Shown: positions 1-7,741 of the stretch, one piece after another | How positions within the stretch are numbered: the stretch's first letter is position 1 | Layout of the letters: each line of letters starts with the position of its first letter | From: an uncultured Gammaproteobacteria bacterium | Lineage (GTDB): Bacteria > Pseudomonadota > Gammaproteobacteria > Poriferisulfidales > GCA-002705445 | Assembly (NCBI GenBank): GCA_913031205.1 | Contig: CAJWEM010000008.1 | Location: forward strand, 1 to 38,068 | Reading direction: 5' to 3' | DNA: 38,068 nt | Position numbers and translations under genes: made by a program | The notes under the pieces: model-generated | What the model was told of the DNA's origin: nothing | Databases searched by the model: none | Seen by the model: the letters and a program-made list of their open reading frames with translations, nothing else

Positions 1-126
1 ACCAGTTTCTTCAACTTCATTAATATTTAATTTTGATTGAGGTATTAATTCAAATTTATGCTCTAAGATTTCGTTGAATTCCTTTATTTTATTAGTATTA
101 TTTGAAGCTAATAAAATTTTATCCAT
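1..126 (-). CDS. rdgB: RdgB/HAM1 dITP/XTP pyrophosphatase, N-terminal part
   Basis: This is the first 42 codons of a gene that runs off the left edge. It begins MDKILLASNNTNK and continues to a PQS...EVEETG stretch. That is the N-terminal signature of the RdgB/HAM1 family, which hydrolyses non-canonical purine triphosphates such as dITP and XTP to keep them out of DNA. The start ATG overlaps the end of rph by 8 nt, so the two are probably translationally coupled. The rph-rdgB association is common in proteobacteria. Only the substrate-pocket start is visible; the catalytic core lies outside the window. Confidence 0.85.
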   Translation of the reverse strand, partial: MDKILLASNNTNKIKEFNEILEHKFELIPQSKLNINEVEETG

Positions 127-838
127 AGCTGTTTAAGGCTTTCTTTTGAATTTCAATAATATTTTTTATTCCTTTTGACGCCAACAATACCATAGAGTCT
201 AATTCATCTTTTGAAAAAGAGCCTTTTTCAGCCGTACCCTGAATCTCAACAAATTCCTCTTTTTCGTTCATTATAAAATTCATATCTGTTTCGGCGTTTG
301 AGTCCTCTTCGTAATCTAAATCTAATAATATTTCTCCGTCAACTTTGCCAATAGATACAGATCCTGTAAACGAATCTATAACATCTGAAGAATAGAAAGA
401 TTCATCCTCTTTAGTTCTCAATGCTAGGCAAAGGGCTACGAATCCACCAGTAATTGATGCTGTCCTAGTTCCTCCATCTGCTTGAATAACATCACAGTCT
501 ACAGTAATTGTTTTTTCTCCAAGCTTTTCAAGATTAATGGCTGATCTTAATGATCTGCCAATTAATCTTTGAATTTCCATTGTTCTTCCGCTCTGTCTAC
601 TTTTAGATTCTCTTCGCATTCGATCATTGGTTGATCTTGGTAACATGCCATATTCTGCTGTAACCCATCCCGAATTTTGACCCTTGAGAAAATTTGGCAC
701 CTTGTCTTCAATAGTTGCGTTACAAATTACTTTTGTTTGCCCAAATTCGACTAAGACTGAGCCTTCAGGGTGTGATATGAAGTCCTTGATAATTTTGATA
801 TCTCTTAATTCGTTTGCTTTTCTACCGTTTTTTCTCAT
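119..838 (-). CDS. rph: Ribonuclease PH
   Basis: This 239-residue protein has the normal length for RNase PH, the phosphate-dependent 3'-5' exonuclease that trims tRNA 3' ends. The family motifs are clear: MRKNGR at the start, GSVLVEFG near residues 26-33, and the phosphate-site DGGTRTASITGG at 121-132. The reading frame stays open 23 codons further upstream, but that extension matches nothing. The ATG at 838 gives the canonical MRxxGR start, so I use it. It faces the asparaginase-like gene across a short divergent intergenic region, and its stop overlaps the rdgB start. Confidence 0.95.
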   Translation of the reverse strand: MRKNGRKANELRDIKIIKDFISHPEGSVLVEFGQTKVICNATIEDKVPNFLKGQNSGWVTAEYGMLPRSTNDRMRRESKSRQSGRTMEIQRLIGRSLRSAINLEKLGEKTITVDCDVIQADGGTRTASITGGFVALCLALRTKEDESFYSSDVIDSFTGSVSIGKVDGEILLDLDYEEDSNAETDMNFIMNEKEEFVEIQGTAEKGSFSKDELDSMVLLASKGIKNIIEIQKKALNSYG

Positions 839-889
839 ATTAGTATTCTCGAATATTCTAAAAAAAATAAATTTGCTTATTTCTTGTTT

Positions 890-917
890 TTGTGAAGAAT
901 TACACAATCAAGATAAT
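890..917 (+). promoter_or_regulatory. Candidate sigma-70 promoter for the asparaginase-degQ pair
   Basis: A TTGTGA (890-895) is followed after 16 nt by GATAAT (912-917). This sits in the divergent gap between rph and the asparaginase-like gene and would give a short 5' leader before the ATG at 951. Both boxes deviate from consensus, so this is only a candidate. Confidence 0.35.
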
Positions 918-950
918 AACACAGTATGAAAAGCATTGGGGCAAAGGATT

Positions 951-1436
951 ATGAAAGTAGCAATTTTAACTACAGGCGGGACATTCGATAAGATATATTT
1001 TGATGCAAATAGTGAGTACAGTATTGGGGAGCCATGCATCACATCTATATTAGATGAGGGTAATGTAACTTCAAACTTCCGTATTAAATCTATTCTAAAA
1101 AAAGATAGTCTAGATATAACTTCTGAAGAACGTGAAATAATTAAAAAATCTGTGGAAGAATGCGAGGAAGAAAGAATTATGATTATACATGGAACCGATA
1201 CTATGGTTGAGACAGCAAAATATTTAGAAGGTGTTATAGATAAAACTATAGTTCTAACTGGGTCAATGCAGCCAGCAAGATTTCGAAAAACAGATGCGAA
1301 CTTTAATTCCGGCTTCGCTCTTGGAGCTACAATGTGCCTTGAATTTGGAGTTTACATTGCAATGAATGGCAAGGTTTTCCAATCAAACAATGTTAAAAAA
1401 AATATTGACCTAGGTAAATTTGAAACAAAGGATTAA
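951..1436 (+). CDS. Single-domain asparaginase-like protein
   Basis: This 161-residue protein matches only the N-terminal domain of type I/II L-asparaginases, which are normally about 330 residues. Aligned by eye to E. coli AnsB, the active-site residues are present: Thr11 in TTGGTFDK, Tyr23 in SEYSIG, Thr82-Asp83 in HGTDTM, and a Lys at 149/150 in NNVKKN. An LTGSMQP segment corresponds to the family TGAMRP. The small C-terminal domain, which completes neighbouring active sites in tetrameric asparaginases, is missing. I chose the ATG at 951, behind AAAGGA, over a TTG 15 nt upstream; the spacing is short. degQ starts 4 nt after its stop. Asparaginase activity is plausible but not established for this short form. 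Confidence 0.75.
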   Translation: MKVAILTTGGTFDKIYFDANSEYSIGEPCITSILDEGNVTSNFRIKSILKKDSLDITSEEREIIKKSVEECEEERIMIIHGTDTMVETAKYLEGVIDKTIVLTGSMQPARFRKTDANFNSGFALGATMCLEFGVYIAMNGKVFQSNNVKKNIDLGKFETKD

Positions 1437-1440
1437 AGAA

Positions 1441-2808
1441 ATGAATAAACTAATTAAGACCATCCTAATATCTACAATTCTTTTATCGTCTTCTGTATTT
1501 TCAAATAATTCAAAGTTATTTAGTTCAGGAGTCCCCTCTTTAGCACCCATGCTAGAAAACGTGACCCCTGCCGTTGTTAATATTTATACAATAAGTGAGA
1601 GTGAGCAACGAAATCAACTAATTGATGACCCGTTTTTAAGAAAATTTTTTAATATTCCTAATCAGCAAAAATCACGAAAAAGAAATAGGTCTGGTTTGGG
1701 CTCTGGCGTAATAATCAATAGTAAAAAAGGATATGTTATTACAAATAATCATGTCATCGCAAAAGCAAAAGATATTAAAGTTAAACTTCACGACGGAAGA
1801 GAGTTTAAAGCAAAATTAGTTGGTGCAGATCCTGCATCTGATATTGCTATTATTCAAATCAAGCCAGAAAATTTGACAGCTATTAAGTTTTCAAACTCAG
1901 AAAAATTGAGAGTTGGGGATTTTGTTGTTGCTATAGGCAACCCATTTGGAATCGGGCAAACAGTTACATCTGGGATAGTCAGCGCTTTAGGAAGATCTGG
2001 ACTTGGTATCGAAGCTTATGAAAATTTCATACAAACTGATGCGTCAATAAACCCCGGTAATTCTGGTGGCGCCTTAGTCAATTTAAAAGGTCAGCTTGTT
2101 GGCATTAATACAGCCATTATCGGCTCAAGGGGAGCTTCAGCTGGAAGTGTGGGGATAGGTCTAGCTATTCCTGTAAATATGGCTCTAGACATTACTGATC
2201 AGTTGCTTAAGTATGGAGAGGTAAAAAGAGGTTATTTAGGAGTTTCTGCTCAAAATTTGACAGATGACCTTTCAAAAGCATTCGGAGTCGAAACAAACCG
2301 TGGAGCAATAATTACAAGAGTACAGAAAGATTCTCCTGCAGATTTATCAGGTATAAAAGTAGGAGATGTAGTAACAAAAATTAATAATAAAGCTATAGAA
2401 AATGCTGCATCTATGCGAAATAAAATTGGTCTTTTAAAAATTAATAGCACAATAACACTTCAAATTAACAGAAAAGGTAAAGTGTTAACAAAAAAAGTAC
2501 GTATTGTAGAACCTGATAAAGCGAAAATAAAGAATCTAAAATTAAATCCAAGATTATCAGGCGTTATATTCGGGGATATTAAAAAAAATATGCCAGAGTA
2601 TGGAAAAGTAAATGGTATAAAGATAATGAAAATGAGAAAGGACAGTAAAGCATTTTCAGTTGGCATCAGACCAAATGACATTGTTCTATCAATTAATAAT
2701 ATACCTGTTCAATCTTTAAAGGATTTGGAAATAGTTGCAAATAATAACGATGAACTTGTTCTTCATGTTCAAAGGCAAAATAGAACAGCTTTTATCTTAT
2801 TAAAATAA
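1441..2808 (+). CDS. degQ: Periplasmic serine protease, DegQ/DegP (HtrA) family
   Basis: This 455-residue HtrA-type protease acts in periplasmic protein quality control. Residues 1-21 form a signal peptide with a basic start and a hydrophobic core. The trypsin-like domain carries the triad His104 (TNNHVIAK), Asp134 (PASDIAII) and Ser208 (NPGNSGGA). Two PDZ domains follow, roughly 255-345 and 365-455. The length equals that of E. coli DegQ. The chosen ATG lies 8 nt after an AAGGA and directly follows the asparaginase stop; the frame is open 7 codons further upstream, but that would precede the signal peptide. DegP cannot be excluded by eye, but the shorter linker favours DegQ. Confidence 0.93.
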   Translation: MNKLIKTILISTILLSSSVFSNNSKLFSSGVPSLAPMLENVTPAVVNIYTISESEQRNQLIDDPFLRKFFNIPNQQKSRKRNRSGLGSGVIINSKKGYVITNNHVIAKAKDIKVKLHDGREFKAKLVGADPASDIAIIQIKPENLTAIKFSNSEKLRVGDFVVAIGNPFGIGQTVTSGIVSALGRSGLGIEAYENFIQTDASINPGNSGGALVNLKGQLVGINTAIIGSRGASAGSVGIGLAIPVNMALDITDQLLKYGEVKRGYLGVSAQNLTDDLSKAFGVETNRGAIITRVQKDSPADLSGIKVGDVVTKINNKAIENAASMRNKIGLLKINSTITLQINRKGKVLTKKVRIVEPDKAKIKNLKLNPRLSGVIFGDIKKNMPEYGKVNGIKIMKMRKDSKAFSVGIRPNDIVLSINNIPVQSLKDLEIVANNNDELVLHVQRQNRTAFILLK

Positions 2809-2809
2809 A

Positions 2810-3043
2810 TTAACCGCCAGTTATTGTAGGGAAAAATGCTATTTCGTCATTCTCCTTCAAAACATATTCGAAATTGGTGTGTTCAAAATTACATGCAGTA
2901 AATATTTTATATTTAAATTTGTCTAAATTTAGTTCGAAAAATAAATCTTGAATTGTTAGATTGGAATTTGGTAGGTCAAGAATCTCTTCTTTTTTACCCA
3001 TATCTTCCGAAAGTCTTGCCAAGTAAATTACTTTTATTTTCAT
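2810..3043 (-). CDS. moaD: Molybdopterin synthase small subunit MoaD
   Basis: This 77-residue ubiquitin-fold protein ends in TITGG. The terminal Gly-Gly is thiocarboxylated and donates sulfur to precursor Z during molybdopterin synthesis. The length is typical of MoaD (about 80). It converges with degQ, the stops being one base apart, and diverges from moaC over only 38 nt. The moaE partner subunit and moaA are not in this window. Confidence 0.85.
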   Translation of the reverse strand: MKIKVIYLARLSEDMGKKEEILDLPNSNLTIQDLFFELNLDKFKYKIFTACNFEHTNFEYVLKENDEIAFFPTITGG

Positions 3044-3081
3044 ATTTGATACACTATAAGCAATAATATAAATATTAACTT

Positions 3082-3564
3082 ATGAAGAAGAATCTTACAC
3101 ATTTTACTAAATCCGGTAATGCTCAAATGGTTGATGTTCAATCAAAGGATATCACAGAGAGAATAGCTGTAGCCAGTGGGAAAATATATATGTCTTCAGC
3201 ATCCTTAATTAAAATTAAAGAGGGTGGGCATAAAAAAGGTGATGTTTTAGGCGTTGCGAGAATAGCTGGTATAACTGCTGCCAAAAAAACCGCGGATTTA
3301 ATACCCTTATGCCATAACATTAATTTATCATCAGTAAATATTGATTTTAAGATTAATAAGTCAAAAAAATATGTTGAGTGCATTGCAAATGTTAAATCTA
3401 CAGGAAAAACTGGTGTTGAAATGGAGGCATTAACTGCAGTTCAAATCAGCCTACTCACAATATATGATATGTGTAAATCTATTGACAAAGGAATGGTTAT
3501 TTCGGAGATAAAACTTGAGTTAAAAAAAGGCGGTGCTTCTGGTGAGTGGAAAAGATCAAAATAA
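3082..3564 (+). CDS. moaC: Cyclic pyranopterin monophosphate synthase MoaC
   Basis: This 160-residue protein is the usual size for MoaC, which converts the MoaA product to cyclic pyranopterin monophosphate in molybdenum cofactor synthesis. The family signatures are unmistakable: MVDVQSKDIT near the start, KGDVLGVARIAGI, the LIPLCHNI block with the conserved Cys-His, and the GVEMEALTAV segment. Its 3' end overlaps the mutY frame. It is divergent from moaD, so a shared promoter region of under 40 nt would serve both. Confidence 0.95.
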   Translation: MKKNLTHFTKSGNAQMVDVQSKDITERIAVASGKIYMSSASLIKIKEGGHKKGDVLGVARIAGITAAKKTADLIPLCHNINLSSVNIDFKINKSKKYVECIANVKSTGKTGVEMEALTAVQISLLTIYDMCKSIDKGMVISEIKLELKKGGASGEWKRSK

Positions 3565-4627
3565 AGAGTATAGAAATTTTTCTAAGAATTTAATTTTATG
3601 GCAAAAGGACTTTGGTCGCCATAATCTACCATGGCAAAAGCAAACCAATCCCTATAGAGTCTGGATTTCTGAAATAATGCTACAACAAACTCAAGTAAAA
3701 ACTGTACTGCCATTTTTTGAAAAGTTTATGAAAAAGTATCCAGATATTAAAGCTCTTTCGAAATCTAAGATTGAAGACGTATTTGAGCTTTGGACTGGGT
3801 TAGGATATTACAGGAGAGCAGAAAATATATATAAATCATCTCAAATTATAAGAAATAAGCACAACCTAATTTTTCCAAGCACTTTTGAGGAAATCATAAA
3901 TTTACCAGGTATTGGAAGATCTACAGCTGGAGCGATATTATCTCTAGCTTTTAATAAGAGATATGCCATTCTAGATGGAAATGTTAAAAGAGTTTTAGAA
4001 AGATACTTTGCAATTAAAGCAGAAAAAAATATAGATAAGGAACTATGGGAATTCTCAGAGAATTTACTTCCAAAAGATAAGAATAATATTTATAGTCAAG
4101 CAATTATGGACCTTGGCGCTACAATTTGCACAAAGAAAACACCTGTCTGTGAAAAATGTCCAGTAAGCCTCGATTGTAAATCTTTAAAATTTGACTTAAC
4201 AAATGTAATCCCCATCAAGAGAAAAAAAATAATTAAAAAAGAAAAAGACTTGAATTATTTATTAGTTGTTAAAAACAAAAACTTAGTACTAATGCAAAAG
4301 AATCCTAGTAAAGGTATTTGGGCAAACTTATGGACTTTCTTAAATTTTAAAACAAGAGACGACTGTAAGAAATACTTAAAAAAAATAAATTTAACTCCGA
4401 ATATTTATAATTACGCTTCAATACAGCATAATTTAACTCATATGAAATTAAACATAAATATTTATAGGATTGATGTTAAGAATTATCCAATTTCTGAGGA
4501 ATTCTATTGGAAAAATATTTATGATAACATTGCTACAGCTAAGCCGTTTGTAGAAATTATTAAAAAACTTACTGAGGAATTAGAAAATGAGAACAGTCCA
4601 TTGTTCAAAGTTAAAAAAGGAACTTGA
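3542..4627 (+). CDS. mutY: A/G-specific adenine DNA glycosylase MutY
   Basis: This enzyme removes adenine mispaired with 8-oxoguanine. From GTG 3542 it is 361 residues, close to E. coli MutY (350). Visible parts are Glu44 in the EIMLQQTQV motif (general acid), the helix-hairpin-helix [10 protein letters not shown] at 121-130, catalytic Asp145 in ILDGNVKRV, and a 4Fe-4S cluster as Cys196-x6-Cys-x2-Cys-x5-Cys212. The C-terminal NUDIX-like domain reads 8-oxoG. No ATG is available. GTG at 3533 or 3542 are both possible; 3542 sits better behind AAGG at 3527-3530. It overlaps moaC by 23 nt and yggX by 41 nt. Confidence 0.93.
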   Translation: MSGKDQNKEYRNFSKNLILWQKDFGRHNLPWQKQTNPYRVWISEIMLQQTQVKTVLPFFEKFMKKYPDIKALSKSKIEDVFELWTGLGYYRRAENIYKSSQIIRNKHNLIFPSTFEEIINLPGIGRSTAGAILSLAFNKRYAILDGNVKRVLERYFAIKAEKNIDKELWEFSENLLPKDKNNIYSQAIMDLGATICTKKTPVCEKCPVSLDCKSLKFDLTNVIPIKRKKIIKKEKDLNYLLVVKNKNLVLMQKNPSKGIWANLWTFLNFKTRDDCKKYLKKINLTPNIYNYASIQHNLTHMKLNINIYRIDVKNYPISEEFYWKNIYDNIATAKPFVEIIKKLTEELENENSPLFKVKKGT

Positions 4628-4850
4628 GGGTTTAGAAAGACCCACCTATCCAGGAGAAATTGGCAAAAGAATCTTCGAAAACATCTCGAAAGAGGCTTGG
4701 GCCCTTTGGCTAAAGCATATGACGATGCTAATCAACGAGTATAGACTTACTCCTATAGAACCTAAGGCTAGGACCTTTCTTGAGGAAGAAATGGAAAAGT
4801 TTCTTTTCGGAGAGGGATCTGAAGTGCCAAAAGAATTTAAACCTGAATAA
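4587..4850 (+). CDS. yggX: Fe(2+)-trafficking protein YggX
   Basis: This 87-residue protein is very close to E. coli YggX (91). It has the N-terminal Cys (VHCSKL), the [10 protein letters not shown] block, [11 protein letters not shown] and TMLINE, and the acidic [11 protein letters not shown] helix. YggX protects iron-sulfur proteins from oxidative damage and may carry iron. The gene lies inside the end of mutY by 41 nt. The mutY-yggX pairing is conserved in gammaproteobacteria and makes sense because MutY carries a 4Fe-4S cluster. It converges with blh, leaving only 11 nt between stops. Confidence 0.95.
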   Translation: MRTVHCSKLKKELEGLERPTYPGEIGKRIFENISKEAWALWLKHMTMLINEYRLTPIEPKARTFLEEEMEKFLFGEGSEVPKEFKPE

Positions 4851-4861
4851 AAACTAGTCCA

Positions 4862-5758
4862 CTATCTTTTTGAGGGAATCATATTAAATATCATATGAGG
4901 AAGAGTCAAGCATGCGAGTAAAATAAAAATAAATTTTATTATAGATTTACTAATTGATTCGCCCAAATAATTAGACATTAACATAACAAAAGCTGTAGAA
5001 AAAAATAGTGACGAAATTACTATCAAAAATAAGAAGCCTTTTGTTGAAAAATTACTTGGAACATTTCTTGAAACATAGATAGACTCTAAAAAATGTTTAA
5101 TAGAATGCGAGAAACAAAAATATAATATGAATGATATTAATGGCGGAAGAAGAATAAAATTTGTTAAATAAATAAGACTCTCCACTTTACCAAAAGCGTT
5201 TTCATTTTTCCCAAATAAAATATGAAAAACAGAAAGAATAATAAATAATGCCTTTTGAGTATATGAAAAGGAGAAGGTAGATAAATCATATCCTACTAAG
5301 ATAGAGAATAGATGGCTTACTTGATCATAATGAAACAGTATTGGGGAAAACACAATAATAATCCCACGAATTATCATATTTATATCATAAACAATATGGT
5401 CTGATTTATTTAAATAGTTGTATTCCTCGTATCCAAAATGATATGAAGCAATTAAAAGAAAGAAAATTAAAGCTATCCCAGGAAACTTTATCCAAATAAG
5501 AAAATAAATCATAGAAATTAAAACATATAGAACAATAAAATATATTAACCAAAGTTCTGAAAATTTCTTTAATAATTTTTTCCCAACTGAAAAATCAAAG
5601 AAACCATGAGGAATACCAATCAAAGTAACAAGAAAAAATAAAACGTAACTTTGTGATTTTAAATCTAAATTTATATTATTTAGAAAAAATATGACCAAAC
5701 TCGTTATACTTAAAAAAATAAAAAAATTTCTTCTTAACTTATCTAATTTATTGATCAT
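4862..5758 (-). CDS. blh: Beta-carotene 15,15'-dioxygenase (Brp/Blh family)
   Basis: This integral membrane enzyme cleaves beta-carotene into two retinal molecules, supplying the chromophore for the proteorhodopsin. The 298 residues are mostly hydrophobic with several membrane spans. Conserved histidines that should bind iron are visible at 51 (GIPHGFFDF), 107 (SYHFGYEE), 218 and 222 (FSHSIKH), plus His288 (LPHMIF). It is the last gene of the crtI-crtB-crtY-blh set. Its ATG overlaps the crtY stop as ATGA. The coding sequence is notably more AT-rich than the rhodopsin gene. Confidence 0.92.
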   Translation of the reverse strand: MINKLDKLRRNFFIFLSITSLVIFFLNNINLDLKSQSYVLFFLVTLIGIPHGFFDFSVGKKLLKKFSELWLIYFIVLYVLISMIYFLIWIKFPGIALIFFLLIASYHFGYEEYNYLNKSDHIVYDINMIIRGIIIVFSPILFHYDQVSHLFSILVGYDLSTFSFSYTQKALFIILSVFHILFGKNENAFGKVESLIYLTNFILLPPLISFILYFCFSHSIKHFLESIYVSRNVPSNFSTKGFLFLIVISSLFFSTAFVMLMSNYLGESISKSIIKFIFILLACLTLPHMIFNMIPSKR

Positions 5759-6891
5759 TTTTTTACTATCTTTATGAATGAGTATTTCAAAAATATTTTT
5801 TTTGGGAGTAATAGTATTATCTTCACTATATCAATAATACTCGGAATATCACTTAAAAATCTAATTTGAGCATCATTATTATTGGATGAAAAAAGCTTTA
5901 TTAATGCATTTTTCATTTGTCTTGGTTCTTCGTTTACGATTTTTAAAAATACTTCATCCATTTTCCTTAAGATATATGAATGATAATTTTTTTTAATTTT
6001 TCTTCTTTTTGATATGATATCTGGTAAATGATTAATTATATTATCAACTTGCTTTTGAATATTTATAAAAGTATATCCTGTACTGGCGCGCGTGGCACCC
6101 GAAAAAGAACCAATTTTCGTTATACTTTTTGTTGATGAATTTTTTATATTTGCATCCATAGGAATTGATCCATATTCAGTCTTTCTAATTTTAAAATTTG
6201 ATTGGCTGTAATTTTCTTTCACATATTCTTCGATATACTTTTTATCTAAATACTGGTCCTCTTTTTCTTGTGAAAAATAAGTTGATTCTATTAGAGCTTC
6301 TCTTTTCGAAAAAGGCAGAAGATAAATAAAGTGGAATTTGTCTTCAATTCCTGAAAATTCCATAAACATTGGCTTCTCATCATCGAAAATATCTTCTTCG
6401 GATTCTACATATGCTCCAAAAAATTGCTGCCACATGGATACTTTTATATTTTCAGGTCTACTGTCAAAAACATGTTTACACTTTAATTCATGATCTTTTG
6501 TCTTAACTATTACTTCTGATTTATTTGTCGATAAACTTTTAACTTTAGATGATGAAATAAAATTAATATTATCATTTTTATCTATTAAATTTAAGATAAA
6601 ATTATTAAAAACATGTGAGTCTAAAGATTTATATTTATATTTCTTGCAATTTATATTAACTAAAGAATTTTTATTTTTTATAACTAAGCTTTCCCATTCT
6701 TTTTTTATTATATGGTCATAAGGTGTTTCATAGGTGTCCCAAAATGACCACAGCTTATTTTTCAAATTTATATCAGCACTTGACTCAAGAATGCAAACTT
6801 TATAATTTTTTCCAACTAGTCTATGAGCTAAACTTAAACCTGCGCACCCTGCTCCAATTATTACTAAATCGTACTCACTTTTCGTTAACAT
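5755..6891 (-). CDS. crtY: Lycopene beta-cyclase (CrtY type)
   Basis: This 378-residue flavoprotein-like enzyme cyclises lycopene to beta-carotene. An N-terminal Rossmann signature IIGAGCAGLS (residues 11-20) is followed by the cyclase blocks WQQFFGAYVES and, near residues 265-275, GATRASTGYTFINI. These fit the bacterial CrtY group better than the plant-type CrtL group. It overlaps crtB by 17 nt upstream and blh by 4 nt downstream, indicating translational coupling. The C-terminal portion is divergent and rich in Ile/Lys, like the rest of this AT-rich operon. Confidence 0.93.
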   Translation of the reverse strand: MLTKSEYDLVIIGAGCAGLSLAHRLVGKNYKVCILESSADINLKNKLWSFWDTYETPYDHIIKKEWESLVIKNKNSLVNINCKKYKYKSLDSHVFNNFILNLIDKNDNINFISSSKVKSLSTNKSEVIVKTKDHELKCKHVFDSRPENIKVSMWQQFFGAYVESEEDIFDDEKPMFMEFSGIEDKFHFIYLLPFSKREALIESTYFSQEKEDQYLDKKYIEEYVKENYSQSNFKIRKTEYGSIPMDANIKNSSTKSITKIGSFSGATRASTGYTFINIQKQVDNIINHLPDIISKRRKIKKNYHSYILRKMDEVFLKIVNEEPRQMKNALIKLFSSNNNDAQIRFLSDIPSIIDIVKIILLLPKKIFLKYSFIKIVKK

Positions 6892-7741
6892 TAATCATAC
6901 CTTTTAGATTCTCATGCAAATAAGGGTTATGTGCTTTTCTATATACTGGAATAATAAAAAAAATTATGAATTCAAGTAATGTTCTTGCGATGATAAAAAA
7001 TTTTTCGTGATTCTTTATGTAAATATTCTCTTCTAAAAATTTTGTGCCTGAACGCTTTATTTTTAATCCTATGGCTTCGTATATTCTTAAGGCAACTAAT
7101 ATTGAGAGTCTAGATTTTATAGGGATATGTCGAAATCCGTTCAATGAACTCTTATAATAAATTTCAGATTTAAGCAAAATCTTATCCACCTCCCGCTTTA
7201 TCTTTAAATTATCTTCATAGGTTTTTGTACTCAAAGTTTCTTCTGAAATATCAGTGTCTTCAGGTAAGTATATTCTTTGATTATTAAAGTCTTGAATAAT
7301 ATCTCTAGATATATTTGTTAACTGCATCGCAATACCTAGATCTATCGCATAGAAATTGGCCTCCTCATTTTCAATTTTTAAAGCTTTGGTCATCATCAGC
7401 CCAACAACACCGGCTACTCTATAGCAGTACCTTAAAAGCTCTTTATTATTCTTATATCTTTTAAAATTTATATCTGAATTTATACCTAAAATTAATTCGG
7501 AAATAATATCTTCGCTTATTCCATATGATTTTATAACTTCTTTTAATTTTTCTATTTCAGTCTTTACTTTATTTTCAGCGCCGGTGAATTTTAAGTTTTC
7601 ATCTACTAAATCATCATGTATTCTGCAGAAAGAGTAAATGTTAATAACTTTTTGTAATACTTCAGAAGATAAAAATCTACTTGCCCAAAAGAAGGATTTA
7701 CTACTTTTGTATATAATTTCTTTATTATCAATTAATCCCAT
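6875..7741 (-). CDS. crtB: 15-cis-phytoene synthase
   Basis: This 288-residue enzyme condenses two geranylgeranyl diphosphates to phytoene. Both aspartate-rich metal motifs of the squalene/phytoene synthase family are present: DDLVD at 43-47 and the second motif NISRDIIQDF with Asp147 and Asp151. They are followed by the typical QRIYLP. The start overlaps the end of crtI by 14 nt. No GGPP synthase (crtE) accompanies it, so the substrate must come from an enzyme encoded elsewhere. Confidence 0.94.
   Translation of the reverse strand: MGLIDNKEIIYKSSKSFFWASRFLSSEVLQKVINIYSFCRIHDDLVDENLKFTGAENKVKTEIEKLKEVIKSYGISEDIISELILGINSDINFKRYKNNKELLRYCYRVAGVVGLMMTKALKIENEEANFYAIDLGIAMQLTNISRDIIQDFNNQRIYLPEDTDISEETLSTKTYEDNLKIKREVDKILLKSEIYYKSSLNGFRHIPIKSRLSILVALRIYEAIGLKIKRSGTKFLEENIYIKNHEKFFIIARTLLEFIIFFIIPVYRKAHNPYLHENLKGMINVNEK

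Noticed and set aside
2250-2681. Minus-strand open frames inside degQ
   Set aside because: They mirror the coding bias of degQ, lack ribosome sites and resemble no protein family.
4851-4870. Copy of the tRNA-Phe 3' end as an attachment site at the far side of the photosystem cassette
   Set aside because: No match to the tRNA tail is visible near the yggX-blh junction, and no integrase is present.
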